From: Paenibacillus macerans | Lineage (GTDB): Bacteria; Bacillota; Bacilli; Paenibacillales; Paenibacillaceae | Reading direction: 5' to 3' | Assembly: GCF_023715465.1 (NCBI RefSeq) | Contig: NZ_JAMBOE010000008.1 | Coordinates: forward strand, 62,001 to 126,000 | Length of the DNA: 64,000 nt | Part shown: positions 28,996 to 38,487 of the stretch, in pieces | Numbering within the stretch: the first letter of the stretch is position 1 | Layout: each line of letters begins with the position of its first letter | Translations under genes and position numbers: made by a program | The notes under the pieces: generated by a model | Told to the model about the DNA's origin: nothing | The model's input: the letters and a program-made list of their open reading frames with translations, nothing else | Database searches by the model: none

Positions 28996-30570
28996 TTATT
29001 CTTTATCTTCCCGCGAAGCCGCGCTTTCCAATACAACCGCTTCCCGGACGGCCTCGCTGGTTTGCGCGGCCGCTGCGTGCGCCGTCTTTGCCGGCTGTGC
29101 GGACGCAGCCACCTTGCCTTTCGTCAATCCCTGAATCAAACGGTCAAGTTCGATGCCTGACACGTTTTTCAACATATCCGGAGCCGTCGCCATCAGCTCG
29201 GTGACATAATTGCTGACGCGGGCCGCCCCTTCTCCTTTGCCCGTATCAACCACCGTCAATTTATCGATGGAGGACAATGGGCTTGCGATCTGCCCGGCCA
29301 GTTCAGGAAGCATTTTGACGACGATATCCAAAACTGCGGCTTCTCCGAACTTCGAGAAAGCTTCGGCCAGCTTTTCCTTCGCCTCGGCCTCGGCCAGCCC
29401 GCGCAGGCGAATAATCTCGGCTTCCGCGGCCCCTTTGGCCCGCTCGGCTTCGGCGATCGCCAAACCTTCCAGCCGTTTCTGTTCGGCCGATGCTTTCGCC
29501 TGAGTTTCGATGGAGTACTGCAGCGCGTCGGCTTCCCGCATCTTCCGCGCCTTCTCGGCTTCCGCCGCCTGTTCGACCGCGTAACGGTCGGCATCGGCTT
29601 TTTTCTTCACTTCAGCATCATACTGCTTCTGACGTACGTTAATTTCTTTATCCTGCAGGTCGATTTCCCGTTCCTTGCGCACGAGCTCGACCTTCATTTG
29701 CTCCTCAACCGCGATCTGCTTGGCCCGGGCCTCCTGGATGAAATAAGCCTGGTCGGCATCGGCCTTGGCGGTATCCTGCTCTTTTTTGAAGGAAGCGATC
29801 TTGAGCTCTTTTTCCTTCTCCGCTTCGGCGATATTCGTGTCCCGCAGCAGCTCAGCCTTCTGCCCGGACTCTTCGGCCAGCGCCTTTTGAATCCGCGCAT
29901 CCCGCAGCGCTTCCGCTTCGGCGATGTCGGCATCCCGTTTGACCGCCGCGATCCGCGGTTTCCCTAGCGCCTCCAAATAGCCATGCTTGTCGCGGACATC
30001 CTTAATCGTGAACGAGACGATCTGCAGCCCCATCTTTTTAAGGTCGCGCGCTGCCACACCTTGCACCTCTTGGGCAAATTTATCGCGGTTACGGTATACT
30101 TCCTCAACGGTCATCGAGCCCAAAATGGAGCGCAAATGCCCCTCAAGCACTTCCTGGGCTTCGCCTTTCAGCGATTCGATCGGCTTGCCCATAAACTGTT
30201 CGGCCGCGGTAGCCACGTCCTCGATCGAACTGCCCACTTTAATGATCGCTACGCCATCCGCCGAAACCGGCACCCCTTGTTCGGTGTACACTTCCGGGGT
30301 CATTACATCAAGTTTATGGGACAATAACGATAAATACTCCGCTTTCTGAAAAATCGGCCAGATAAACGCCCCGCCGCCGCGGACGATTTTAATTTTGCGG
30401 CCGGACTGATCATCAGAAATGTTCCGATTGCCGAGAAAAGAACCGGTCACGATCATCGCTTCGTCCGGGCTTACGGTTTTGTATCGGGCCCAAAAAGCCA
30501 GGCCCAGCACAATGATAACCGCGATCACAACAACGGGAATCAGGATAATGTCTGGAATGGTTTCAAACAA
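28996..30570 (-). CDS. floT: Flotillin-like membrane scaffold FloT
   Basis: 524 aa. N-terminal membrane hairpin/anchor (about 8-28), SPFH/PHB domain (about 30-200), a long Ala/Glu/Lys-rich coiled coil (about 200-380, many EAE/KAE heptads) and a C-terminal oligomerisation region. Flotillins organise ordered membrane domains and signalling complexes. It lies 5 bp after the NfeD-family gene, matching the Bacillus yuaF-floT pair, which there belongs to the cell-envelope stress (SigW) regulon; that control is not shown here. Confidence 0.93.
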   Translation of the reverse strand: MFETIPDIILIPVVVIAVIIVLGLAFWARYKTVSPDEAMIVTGSFLGNRNISDDQSGRKIKIVRGGGAFIWPIFQKAEYLSLLSHKLDVMTPEVYTEQGVPVSADGVAIIKVGSSIEDVATAAEQFMGKPIESLKGEAQEVLEGHLRSILGSMTVEEVYRNRDKFAQEVQGVAARDLKKMGLQIVSFTIKDVRDKHGYLEALGKPRIAAVKRDADIAEAEALRDARIQKALAEESGQKAELLRDTNIAEAEKEKELKIASFKKEQDTAKADADQAYFIQEARAKQIAVEEQMKVELVRKEREIDLQDKEINVRQKQYDAEVKKKADADRYAVEQAAEAEKARKMREADALQYSIETQAKASAEQKRLEGLAIAEAERAKGAAEAEIIRLRGLAEAEAKEKLAEAFSKFGEAAVLDIVVKMLPELAGQIASPLSSIDKLTVVDTGKGEGAARVSNYVTELMATAPDMLKNVSGIELDRLIQGLTKGKVAASAQPAKTAHAAAAQTSEAVREAVVLESAASREDKE

Positions 30571-30575
30571 TCACA

Positions 30576-31115
30576 TCAGCTCCCTCTTAAAGATTGGTTT
30601 TCATACAACTCGGATACTTGAACGGTTCCGTCCTTCGTATCCACGACGACGACGCGCGTTCCGGCGGGAATTTCCCGATGGTCAAAGCTGGAGGCGATAT
30701 GAAGGGTGTTGCCGGCCACCAGCGTTACCATCACTTCGCCGAAACCTTCCGAAGGAATTGGCACGGTCACCTCGCCCACTTTACCGGGCAGTTCCGCGGT
30801 CGAATAACCGGTGGAATTTTCGCTGTTTTCCGCCGGCTTGACGTAAGCGAAGTACACTGCGGCGGCGAGTGCCAAAGCGATGACAAGCGCAAGTACGACC
30901 ACGGCGGTGTTCCCGAATCCGGTATAGCGAGTCAATAAAATCCCGGCCCCGCCAAAGCTGGTTACGGCCGAAGCCGTAATGACCGGTTTGAGGAAATCGG
31001 CGGACACCGCGTCGAAAATCCCGTCTATCCAGCTTCCGATCACGTCTCCAATCAGCACGCTGACGACCGCAAACAGCGCTCCACCGATAAAGCAGGACCA
31101 AAACAGCGTTTCCAT
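30576..31115 (-). CDS. NfeD-family membrane protein (YuaF-like)
   Basis: 179 aa from the ATG at 31115, preceded by AAGGAGG (the frame upstream adds 8 residues). Membrane segments at about 4-25, 45-63 and 70-92, then a C-terminal OB-fold NfeD domain (GKVGEVTVPIPSEGFGEVMV, GTRVVVVDTKDGTVQV). NfeD proteins partner flotillins; the adjacent floT supports this. Confidence 0.88.
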   Translation of the reverse strand: METLFWSCFIGGALFAVVSVLIGDVIGSWIDGIFDAVSADFLKPVITASAVTSFGGAGILLTRYTGFGNTAVVVLALVIALALAAAVYFAYVKPAENSENSTGYSTAELPGKVGEVTVPIPSEGFGEVMVTLVAGNTLHIASSFDHREIPAGTRVVVVDTKDGTVQVSELYENQSLRGS

Positions 31116-31252
31116 GCCGCCCCTCCTTTCGATAAACAAATATGTAAATCTATATATTTCATACGTTATTTTAGGGAATTTGTTTCAACAAAAAGGCCAA
31201 AAGGCTACCAGAGCGTGTTTTTCCGGCGATTCTTCGCCCTGAAAACAAAAGG

Positions 31253-31280
31253 AGCCGGTCCCTAAAAAACGGGACGGCCC
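31253..31280 (-). terminator. Probable terminator of the alcohol dehydrogenase gene
   Basis: GTCCC/GGGAC stem flanked by GCC/GGC pairs just after the stop at 31292, with a T-rich tail on the minus strand. The stem is imperfect. Confidence 0.5.
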
Positions 31281-31291
31281 CTATCTTATCC

Positions 31292-32455
31292 TTACAACGA
31301 CATCCGGTAAACTTCCACCACGTCCTGCTTATTGAGTACGGCGAATCGGCCGAATGGCCCAAATTTGACCGCCTTGTCGGCCATGATCTCAAGCTTGCTG
31401 CCGTCGATGCCGTAATCCGCCAGCCGGCTTGGTGCGCCGATGGAACTCCAGAACGAACGAAGCGCCTCGATGCCCTCCAGGGCCACGGCCTCGTCGCTTT
31501 TGCCCGCCGGGTTGACGTCAAACACGTTTACGGCCAGGCGTTTAAAGCGGGATACGTCATGCTTTAAGTTGTATTTCATCCAGTTGGGGAACAGGATGGC
31601 AAGCCCTCCGCCATGCGGAATATCGTATACGGCCGACACGGCGTGTTCGATATTGTGGGTCGCCCAGTCGCCCGAATAGCCCATATTCAATACGCCGTTT
31701 AGCGCCATCGTGCCGCAAAGCAAAATCGTTTCCCGATATTCGTAGCTTTCGAGATCGGCGATCAGTTTGGGCGCCGTTTCGATCACGGTGCGCAGCAGCG
31801 CCTCGCAAAAACCGTCCTGCAGCAGGGTGTTGGTTGCTTGGTGGAAATAATGCTCCAGCACGTGCGACATCATGTCGACCATTCCGTAAACCGTTTGATC
31901 CAGCGGTACCGAAAACGTATTTTGCGGATCGAGGATCGAAAAAGCGGGATAGGCGAGCGGGCTGCCCCATCCTTGTTTTTCCTGCGTCGCTTCGTTCGTT
32001 ATGACCGAGCTGCCGTTCATTTCGGAGCCGGTGGCAGCCATCGTCAGCACCGTTCCGAGCGGAAGCGCCGCCGTCGCCGCGGCCTTGCGATCCACGATAT
32101 CCCACATGTCTTCGTCATATTTGGCGCCTACCGCAATCGCCTTGGAGCAGTCCAGCACGCTGCCTCCGCCGACGGCAAGCACCAGCTCAATGCCCTTCGT
32201 TTTGCACAACTCGACCCCACGGTGAACCGTGGACAACCGGGGATTCGGCTCCACGCCGGCCAGTTCCGTCACTTCGGCGCCGATTTCACCCAAAATCGCC
32301 AGCACTTTATCGTATAGGCCGATGCGCTTGATGCTCCCGCCGCCATAAACGAGCAACACTTTTTTGCCGTAAACCGGAACCTCGGTTTTTAAAGCTTCCA
32401 GCTGGTTTTTGCCAAAAATCAGCTTCGTCGGATTACGAAACACAAAATTGTCCAT
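31292..32455 (-). CDS. Iron-dependent alcohol dehydrogenase (BdhA/YugJ-like)
   Basis: 387 aa, group III alcohol dehydrogenase. N-terminal nucleotide-binding half (GGGS at 38-41, [10 protein letters not shown] at 96-105) and C-terminal metal half with ligands Asp194, His198, His267 and His281 in the family spacing ([25 protein letters not shown]). Closest in style to NAD(P)H-dependent butanol dehydrogenases that reduce aldehydes. Substrate not determined. Stand-alone gene. Confidence 0.9.
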   Translation of the reverse strand: MDNFVFRNPTKLIFGKNQLEALKTEVPVYGKKVLLVYGGGSIKRIGLYDKVLAILGEIGAEVTELAGVEPNPRLSTVHRGVELCKTKGIELVLAVGGGSVLDCSKAIAVGAKYDEDMWDIVDRKAAATAALPLGTVLTMAATGSEMNGSSVITNEATQEKQGWGSPLAYPAFSILDPQNTFSVPLDQTVYGMVDMMSHVLEHYFHQATNTLLQDGFCEALLRTVIETAPKLIADLESYEYRETILLCGTMALNGVLNMGYSGDWATHNIEHAVSAVYDIPHGGGLAILFPNWMKYNLKHDVSRFKRLAVNVFDVNPAGKSDEAVALEGIEALRSFWSSIGAPSRLADYGIDGSKLEIMADKAVKFGPFGRFAVLNKQDVVEVYRMSL

Positions 32456-32527
32456 GCCAAGCTCCCTCCAACCTGTTTTATGTAGAAAATACGACCTTAT
32501 TATACTTCCAACCGGAAAAAGAAAACA

Positions 32528-32706
32528 GTCAACAACTCCTGACTAAAGTCACGAGCTTGTCTCTGCCTACTTCGTAGACAGTGCTTGCGCTTCGCACAAG
32601 CCTTTTAGACTTATTCCTAACCGGTAGTGCAAACGCACCTCTCATGGCGCTCCTACCTTAGCGTGTTGGAACATCAGGGCGGTTGACCTCGCCCCTACAA
32701 CAAGAG
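32528..32706 (-). ncRNA. Probable omega RNA / right end of the tnpB element
   Basis: The 180 bp past the tnpB stop are non-coding and carry consecutive hairpins: GCTTGCGC/GCACAAGC (32583-32601), CTGCCTAC/GTAGACAG (32563-32581) and a terminal CTC..TGACT/AGTCA..GAG stem (32536-32556) ending near GTTGAC at 32528. This is where IS605-type elements encode the guide scaffold; the guide itself would be the chromosomal sequence just beyond (below about 32528). The exact end is inferred. Confidence 0.6.
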
Positions 32707-33822
32707 TTATACTCCTGCTGTAACTGTACCGATGTACTCGATTCCTTTGCGGTACAGATTCATGGCACCAATTCGGTCATCGTTAGAACGATAGTGACAG
32801 GTTCGGCATTCAAAGCTATGAGTCTTTTTGTTGCGATTTGCTCGTTCGATATGTCCACATTTCGGACAGGTTTGAGAAGTATATTTAGGGTCTAATGCGA
32901 TGACTCGCTGCCCGTTCAGTTGAGCCTTATAATCTAACATGTGACGAAACTGGTGAAATGCCCAGGAAACCAGCACATAACGATGGCGAACACGTACTTT
33001 TTCAGTTACGGAACGGACATGCTTTAAATTTTCGATTACAAACAGTGTCCCTTTCGGATACGTTTCAACGAGTGCCTTGGTTACTTGATGGTTGACATCG
33101 GTAACGTAACGGTTTTCTCTTGAACCGATTTGCTTGAGTCGTTTTCGGGCAGATGGGGTTTGTCTCATCTGAAGTTGCTTGCGTAAAACTTTATACTGGC
33201 CACGTTTGTGTTTCACCGCTCGTCCAGGATAAAACGTCGTCTGGTTTTGACTGTCGTAGGTTGTCGCAAGGAAGTTGATGCCGAGGTCAATTCCTACTAT
33301 GTGATTGACTTTCGTAAAATCGAATTCAGATGGCTCTTTGGTCATGGGAATATGCAAGAACCATTTCCTATGTTTATAAACGAGCTTGGCCGTGCCCCAC
33401 TTCCACGTCCCAGCAAAGAAGTGTTGCATCCCTTGTTTCTCGTAACGAAGCTTCAATCGCCCGCCGAGTGTATTTAAGCTAAACATATTAGAGTTCAAAG
33501 AGTAATCCCGATTCCATACCAGATCATATTCAGGACATTTGAATTTTACTAAGCTCCAATCGTGTCCATTGGATTGAGCAGATTTATAGCGGGCGATGAC
33601 GGTCCTGATCACCGATTGCGCCATTTGACTTTTCAAGCGAAAACGGCCTCGCAGCTCTTGATAATACAGGTCATTAAGTGTGCGCTGATTTAATTCTTTC
33701 GTTTGAAATACCATAGCGGAAAGACAATTACATGCTTCACGATAGGCTTTGGTAGTCTTGATCAGCATTTCCGAATGTTCATGCGGGACATAGATTTGGA
33801 TTTTCCCTGTAATGGTAGGCAT
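32707..33822 (-). CDS. tnpB: TnpB RNA-guided nuclease of an IS605-type element
   Basis: 371 aa from the ATG at 33822 (AGAGG with 8-base spacing; a GTG three codons earlier is possible). TnpB/OrfB of the IS200/IS605 group: N-terminal wedge/REC region, split RuvC domain with Asp179 (VGIDLG), Glu264 (FVIENLKHV) and Asp349 (NDDRIGAMN), and a zinc ribbon with Cys319/322/339/342. All catalytic residues are present. No tnpA transposase is nearby, so this is a tnpB-only element needing TnpA in trans. The family cleaves DNA next to a TAM using omega RNA. Confidence 0.92.
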   Translation of the reverse strand: MPTITGKIQIYVPHEHSEMLIKTTKAYREACNCLSAMVFQTKELNQRTLNDLYYQELRGRFRLKSQMAQSVIRTVIARYKSAQSNGHDWSLVKFKCPEYDLVWNRDYSLNSNMFSLNTLGGRLKLRYEKQGMQHFFAGTWKWGTAKLVYKHRKWFLHIPMTKEPSEFDFTKVNHIVGIDLGINFLATTYDSQNQTTFYPGRAVKHKRGQYKVLRKQLQMRQTPSARKRLKQIGSRENRYVTDVNHQVTKALVETYPKGTLFVIENLKHVRSVTEKVRVRHRYVLVSWAFHQFRHMLDYKAQLNGQRVIALDPKYTSQTCPKCGHIERANRNKKTHSFECRTCHYRSNDDRIGAMNLYRKGIEYIGTVTAGV

Positions 33823-33905
33823 CTGATTCACCTCTTTTCACTTAAATTTAGTATAGCATATGCTACAGTGAGCAATGGTTAAATCTTCATGACGGAAGAA
33901 GGAAG

Positions 33906-33980
33906 CATGAGGCTTTCGAGCTACCAATGGGTAGCCCTCATGCCGAGCGCAATTCCTCACACGACCAAAAGTCGCGTGTG
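33906..33980. repeat. Hairpins near the left end of the tnpB element
   Basis: CATGAGG...CCTCATG (33906-33942) encloses GCTACC/GGTAGC with a 7-base bulge on one side only. A second imperfect stem, CACACGAC/GTCGCGTGTG, lies at 33958-33980. Bulged subterminal hairpins are typical of IS605-type ends, but the left boundary is not fixed. Confidence 0.4.
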
Positions 33981-34201
33981 TCCAAGCGCGGTTATGAAAA
34001 GGGGCATCGCGGATGAACCGTCTCGGGGAAGACTCCACGAGAAGCCAGCGCGGAAAGGCCGGCGCGTAATCCGCGAGCCGAATTCCGCCCCCCGCTTTAG
34101 CTTAGGATTAAGCCCAGAATTCCGCTATTTCGGGCTTAAAACCAAAAACGGCGCTATGGCGTTATTTTGTATTGATGACGGGTCTAAACCTAGCCCCCAA
34201 A

Positions 34202-34399
34202 AATAAGGGCAAAAAATGTCGTTATTCCTGCGATATCCGTTCATTTGAGAGAAATAGAGGAAATTTATGTCGTTATTTTACCCCGTCGCAAAGAAATGTC
34301 CGCGTTTTGGACCAGTCGTAGGAAATAAGTACATAAAATTCCTCTAATGGAGGTGAACATGCCAGCGCTCGGATAATAAGTACATAAAGTTCCGCTATT
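34202..34399. repeat. 198-bp four-unit intergenic repeat, copy A2
   Basis: 25-bp units start at 34202, 34253, 34324 and 34375; closely related in sequence to copies A1 and A3. Two further unit-like palindromes just upstream (34105-34129 and 34142-34166) suggest a second degraded element beside it. No gene is supported in 33981-34570. Confidence 0.8.
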
Positions 34400-34570
34400 A
34401 TGATGGCCGGCGGTCGATCGTTCCAGTAGCCGGCTAGCAAACGCCGATTTCGCCGATGGGCTCAACCATAAAAATGGAGGCTGTCCCGAAGCCACATGCT
34501 CGCCCGGATCAGCCCCTGATACATCTCTGAATAAATCCATGCTATACTGCTTCCGTTAGCCCACCCTACG

Positions 34571-36148
34571 TTACTTCCTCCGGTAACCCGCCGAGACGAC
34601 GAAACGTTCAAAAGCCGCTCGCCCGGCTTCGGCCGTCTTAAACACGCCGGCATGCCCCAGGATTTCCGCGAACTTGCGCCCGACCTCGTCACGCAGCAGT
34701 GCATCGGCCGCTTCCCGGGTCAGCGAAGATCCGGCGCGGTCAACCATTTCCTTTACCCAATCGGCATGGACGGCCAGAGGGGCGTTCGGGTCGGTTACGG
34801 TCCGATCATACAATGCCTTGTCCCCGCACAGGATGCCGGCGATCTCCGCCAGCTCTTCCTTCAGCCGTCCCGGCAAAATCGCCAGACCCATAACCTCGAT
34901 CAAACCGATGTTTTCTTTTTTGATATGGTGCATTTCCCGGTGCGGATGGAATATTCCCTCCGGATGCCGCTCGTCCGTCCGGTTGTTCCGCAACACGATG
35001 TCGGCCTCGAAGCCGCCATCCGCGCTGCGCCGCACAATCGGCGTCACCGTATTGTGCGGTACGCTTTGCCCGTCCTGTTCGCTAAACGCGCAGATCTCGG
35101 CGTCAGGGTCGCTGTAGGTTTTCCACTTCTCGTACAGATCGTCCATCGCCTCCAGCAGCACACCGGGATCCCGCCCTTGCAGTCGCAGCACCGACATCGG
35201 CCATTTCACCATGCCGGCCGTTACGCCGGAATACTGCAGATGGGCGAAAGACGCTTCGATCGGCGCTTTTTCCAAAGGGAACGTATGGCGGCCCCCCTGA
35301 AAATGGTCATGGGTCAAAATCGAGCCGCCAACGATCGGCAAATCCGCGTTGGAGCCGATGAAGTAATGCGGGAACAGCGCCGTAAAATCGAGCAGCCGTT
35401 TAAACGTCTCCCGGGTCAGCTTCATCGGCACATGGTCGTGATGGAACACGATGCAGTGCTCGTTATAGTACACATAAGGCGAATACTGGAAAAACCACGG
35501 TTCCCCGTTTAATTCCAGCGGAATGACACGCAGGTTTTGCCGGGCCGGGTGGTTGAGCCGTCCCGCATAACCGACGTTTTCGCGGCAGAGCTGGCATTTC
35601 GGATACACAGGAGGCGGCAGCAGCTTGGCCATGGCGATCTCTTGCGGATTTTTTTCCGGCTTGGACAGATTAATCGTAATCTCCATCTCGCCATAATGCG
35701 TAGGCTGGTTCCAATAAATATTTTGCCGCACCCGGTCCATCCGGATGTAGTTGCTGTCCACCGACAGCTTGTAAAACGCGTTCGTCGCAGCGATGATCCC
35801 CCGTCCGCTTTCCGTTTTGCGGAAGGCGGCGATCGTCTCGGAAGGGCGCGGCATCAAAAGACCCATAATTTTGGCGTCCAGCAGATCGCGGTACGTCGCG
35901 GTATTTTCCGGGATCAGCCCGATGGCAAAGCCGTAATCGATCAAAATTTCCAGCGGCTCCTGCGGCCCGGGCAAAGGCTCTTCCGCCACCGCCCCGGCAA
36001 ACGGCTCGTCAAAAGCAAACAGCTCCAGCAGGCGGTTGCGCGAGTAATCAACGTCCCACCAATCGATCATGCCTTGCTCCAGCGCGTAATGGACCAGCCG
36101 TTCGACCGCATGCAAAGCGTCCAGACGATTTCTCTCGTCTACTCCCAT
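34571..36148 (-). CDS. galT: UDP-glucose-hexose-1-phosphate uridylyltransferase (class II)
   Basis: 525 aa, the long GalT form of Firmicutes. Exchanges UMP between UDP-glucose and galactose-1-phosphate. Recognisable blocks: GSNADLPIVGGSILTHDHFQ, and YVYYNEHCIVFHHDHVPM. Third gene of galK-galE-galT, 15 bp after galE. Confidence 0.94.
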   Translation of the reverse strand: MGVDERNRLDALHAVERLVHYALEQGMIDWWDVDYSRNRLLELFAFDEPFAGAVAEEPLPGPQEPLEILIDYGFAIGLIPENTATYRDLLDAKIMGLLMPRPSETIAAFRKTESGRGIIAATNAFYKLSVDSNYIRMDRVRQNIYWNQPTHYGEMEITINLSKPEKNPQEIAMAKLLPPPVYPKCQLCRENVGYAGRLNHPARQNLRVIPLELNGEPWFFQYSPYVYYNEHCIVFHHDHVPMKLTRETFKRLLDFTALFPHYFIGSNADLPIVGGSILTHDHFQGGRHTFPLEKAPIEASFAHLQYSGVTAGMVKWPMSVLRLQGRDPGVLLEAMDDLYEKWKTYSDPDAEICAFSEQDGQSVPHNTVTPIVRRSADGGFEADIVLRNNRTDERHPEGIFHPHREMHHIKKENIGLIEVMGLAILPGRLKEELAEIAGILCGDKALYDRTVTDPNAPLAVHADWVKEMVDRAGSSLTREAADALLRDEVGRKFAEILGHAGVFKTAEAGRAAFERFVVSAGYRRK

Positions 36149-36163
36149 CGCTTAACTCACCCC

Positions 36164-37153
36164 TTAGTTGTCTTTATAGCCGTCCGGATGATTGCTGTGC
36201 CAAGCCCAGGCGCTCTCGATGATGTCCTCCAGCTTGCCCCGTGAAGGCTGCCAGCCAAGGACGCTGCGCGCCTTGTCGGAAGAGGCAATCAATACCGCCG
36301 GGTCGCCGGCGCGGCGCGGGCTAACGACGACCGGAAAATCGCGGCCGGTCACGCTTTTTACCGTTTCGATCACTTCTTTGACCGAAAAACCCTGGCCGTT
36401 GCCGAGGTTAAACACCTCGCTCTCCCCGCCGCCCAGCAGGTGGTCAACCGCCCGCAGATGGGCGTCCGCCAAATCGCCGACATGGATATAGTCGCGGACG
36501 CAGGTGCCGTCCGGCGAATTGTAATCGTCGCCGAACACTTGGATCGACGGGCGCTGCCCCAAAGCCGCCTGAATAATAAGCGGAATCAGATGGCTTTCCG
36601 GGCGGTGGTCTTCGCCGATTTTCCCGCTTTCGTGGGCGCCGGCGGCGTTAAAGTACCGCAGCGATACGTATTTGATCCCGAGCACCTGATCGAACCAGGC
36701 CATCATCCGCTCCATCGTCAGCTTTGTTTCACCGTACACGTTGGTCGGCTCGGTTTTGTCGCTTTCTTCGATCGGCACTTTTTCCGGCTCGCCGTAGGTT
36801 GCCGCCGTGGAAGAAAAGACGATTTTGCGCACGTTCGCCTGATTCATCGCGTCAAGCAAGCACAGCGTGCCGTAAACGTTGTTGTCGAAATATTTGACCG
36901 GGTCCTTCATGCTTTCCCCGACCAGGGAGTTGGCGGCAAAATGAATAACCGCCTCAATGGAGTTTTCGGAGAACAACTTTTTCAGCAGCTCTTTGTCCCG
37001 CAAATCCCCTTCGTACAGCTTGCCGCCCAGCAAAGCTCCCCGGTGTCCGGTTTGCAGATTGTCGATGACGATAACCTCCTTGCCCTGATCCAGCAGCGCA
37101 GCCACCGTATGCGAGCCGATATAACCCGCACCGCCCGTAACCAAAATCGCCAT
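36164..37153 (-). CDS. galE: UDP-glucose 4-epimerase
   Basis: 329 aa short-chain dehydrogenase-type epimerase interconverting UDP-galactose and UDP-glucose. NAD-binding GGAGYIGSH at the N-terminus and the catalytic Tyr-x3-Lys in VYGETKL. It follows galK with a 3-bp gap and precedes galT by 15 bp, completing the Leloir pathway. Confidence 0.95.
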   Translation of the reverse strand: MAILVTGGAGYIGSHTVAALLDQGKEVIVIDNLQTGHRGALLGGKLYEGDLRDKELLKKLFSENSIEAVIHFAANSLVGESMKDPVKYFDNNVYGTLCLLDAMNQANVRKIVFSSTAATYGEPEKVPIEESDKTEPTNVYGETKLTMERMMAWFDQVLGIKYVSLRYFNAAGAHESGKIGEDHRPESHLIPLIIQAALGQRPSIQVFGDDYNSPDGTCVRDYIHVGDLADAHLRAVDHLLGGGESEVFNLGNGQGFSVKEVIETVKSVTGRDFPVVVSPRRAGDPAVLIASSDKARSVLGWQPSRGKLEDIIESAWAWHSNHPDGYKDN

Positions 37154-37156
37154 TGA

Positions 37157-38335
37157 TTAGTTCTCCCCTTTCATTTCATGCACACCATCGCCTACACCGC
37201 AAACATAGAACTCGCCTTCGATGCCGGTCCGCTCCTGATAAGCTTTGCCGACCTCGGCCAGGAACCGGTCCACCGCATCCTCATGCACGAGGGACACGGT
37301 GCAGCCGCCAAACCCGGCGCCGGTCATTCGCGCGCCCAGCGTTCCCTCGATTTTGCGCGCTTCTTCCACCATCACATCCAGCTCCAGGCAGCTAACTTCA
37401 TACAGGTCGCGCAGCGAATCGTGCGAAGCGTTCATCAGCTCACCGAAAGCTTTCAGATCGTTTGCGGTTAGCGCTTCAACCGATTTCAACACGCGCGCGT
37501 TTTCTTCCACAACGTGTTTGGCCCGGTTGAACAGCACCTCATCCTGAAAATCCCCCCGCCATGCGGTAAGCTGCTCCGGCTGCAAATGCGCCAGGTACTC
37601 CAGGCCAGGCTCGCGCTTTCGCAAAATCTCCAGCGCCGCGTCGCACTGCGAACGCCGCTCGTTGTATTTCGAATCGACCAGCCCGCGCCGTTTTTTCGTA
37701 TTGCTTATTATAAGCTTGTAAGCCCCCGTCCGGAACGGAACGAGCTTATATTCCAGCGTATCGCACATCAGCAAGATTGCGTGGTCCTTAGCCCCATTAG
37801 CCACCGCAAATTGATCCATAATTCCGCTGTTGACACCGACATAACCGTTTTCGACCCGTTGGGACAAGCGGGCGATTTCCACTGTATCGGTTTCTTTTCC
37901 TTCCACACTGAGCAGCGCGTAGGCCGTTACCACTTCGATCGAAGCGGAGGAGGACAGGCCCGAACCGTTCGGGATTTCGCCTTGGAACAGCAAATCATAA
38001 CCGCTGCTAAGCCGGGTGCCGAGCTTTGCCAATTCCAGGATAATGCCGGCCGGGTAATCGATCCATTCGCCCGATTTCTCCTTGCCGAGCTCATCCAAAT
38101 CAAGCTCAGCCGTATAAGGCAAATTCATGGAAGCAAATGACACCTTGCGGTCGGCGCGTTTGCGCAGCGCCAGCGTGGTGCCGAACTCAAGCGCCGCGGG
38201 AAATACGTATCCTCCGTTATAGTCGATATGCTCGCCGATCAGGTTGACGCGTCCCGGCGCGTTGAAGATGCGCAGCGGTTCCGCGCTTTCGCCGTATTTG
38301 GATATAAACAATTGTTCCATTTCCTGTCTTCTCAT
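37157..38335 (-). CDS. galK: Galactokinase
   Basis: GHMP kinase that phosphorylates galactose with ATP. 392 aa from the ATG at 38335 (MRRQEMEQLF), preceded by GGGGTG; the frame extends to 38356. Galactokinase signature GRVNLIGEHIDYNGGYVFP, ATP loop GSGLSSSASIEV and C-terminal GARMTGAGFGGC are intact. First gene of galKET, divergent from the AraC regulator at 38488. Confidence 0.95.
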   Translation of the reverse strand: MRRQEMEQLFISKYGESAEPLRIFNAPGRVNLIGEHIDYNGGYVFPAALEFGTTLALRKRADRKVSFASMNLPYTAELDLDELGKEKSGEWIDYPAGIILELAKLGTRLSSGYDLLFQGEIPNGSGLSSSASIEVVTAYALLSVEGKETDTVEIARLSQRVENGYVGVNSGIMDQFAVANGAKDHAILLMCDTLEYKLVPFRTGAYKLIISNTKKRRGLVDSKYNERRSQCDAALEILRKREPGLEYLAHLQPEQLTAWRGDFQDEVLFNRAKHVVEENARVLKSVEALTANDLKAFGELMNASHDSLRDLYEVSCLELDVMVEEARKIEGTLGARMTGAGFGGCTVSLVHEDAVDRFLAEVGKAYQERTGIEGEFYVCGVGDGVHEMKGEN

Positions 38336-38487
38336 CAACGTACACCCCATCGTCAAAGAATCTGTACTTCTTGTTCCCAGTATAATGAAAACGCTCCGCT
38401 TTGATAATGCATCTTTGCGAGTTCTATATAGATAGATGTGACTTTTCCGGGTAAAATGGGGACAGGTATTAGAAGGAGAAGAGTCAT

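Noticed and set aside
33838..34038. 66-aa ORF upstream of tnpB as a possible tnpA
   Set aside because: It has neither the HUH motif nor the catalytic Tyr of IS200-type TnpA, and it lies over hairpin DNA.
38386..38400. Possible CcpA cre site upstream of galK (TGAAAACGCT...)
   Set aside because: Only the left half matches the cre consensus; the right half fails at three positions, so I do not call it.
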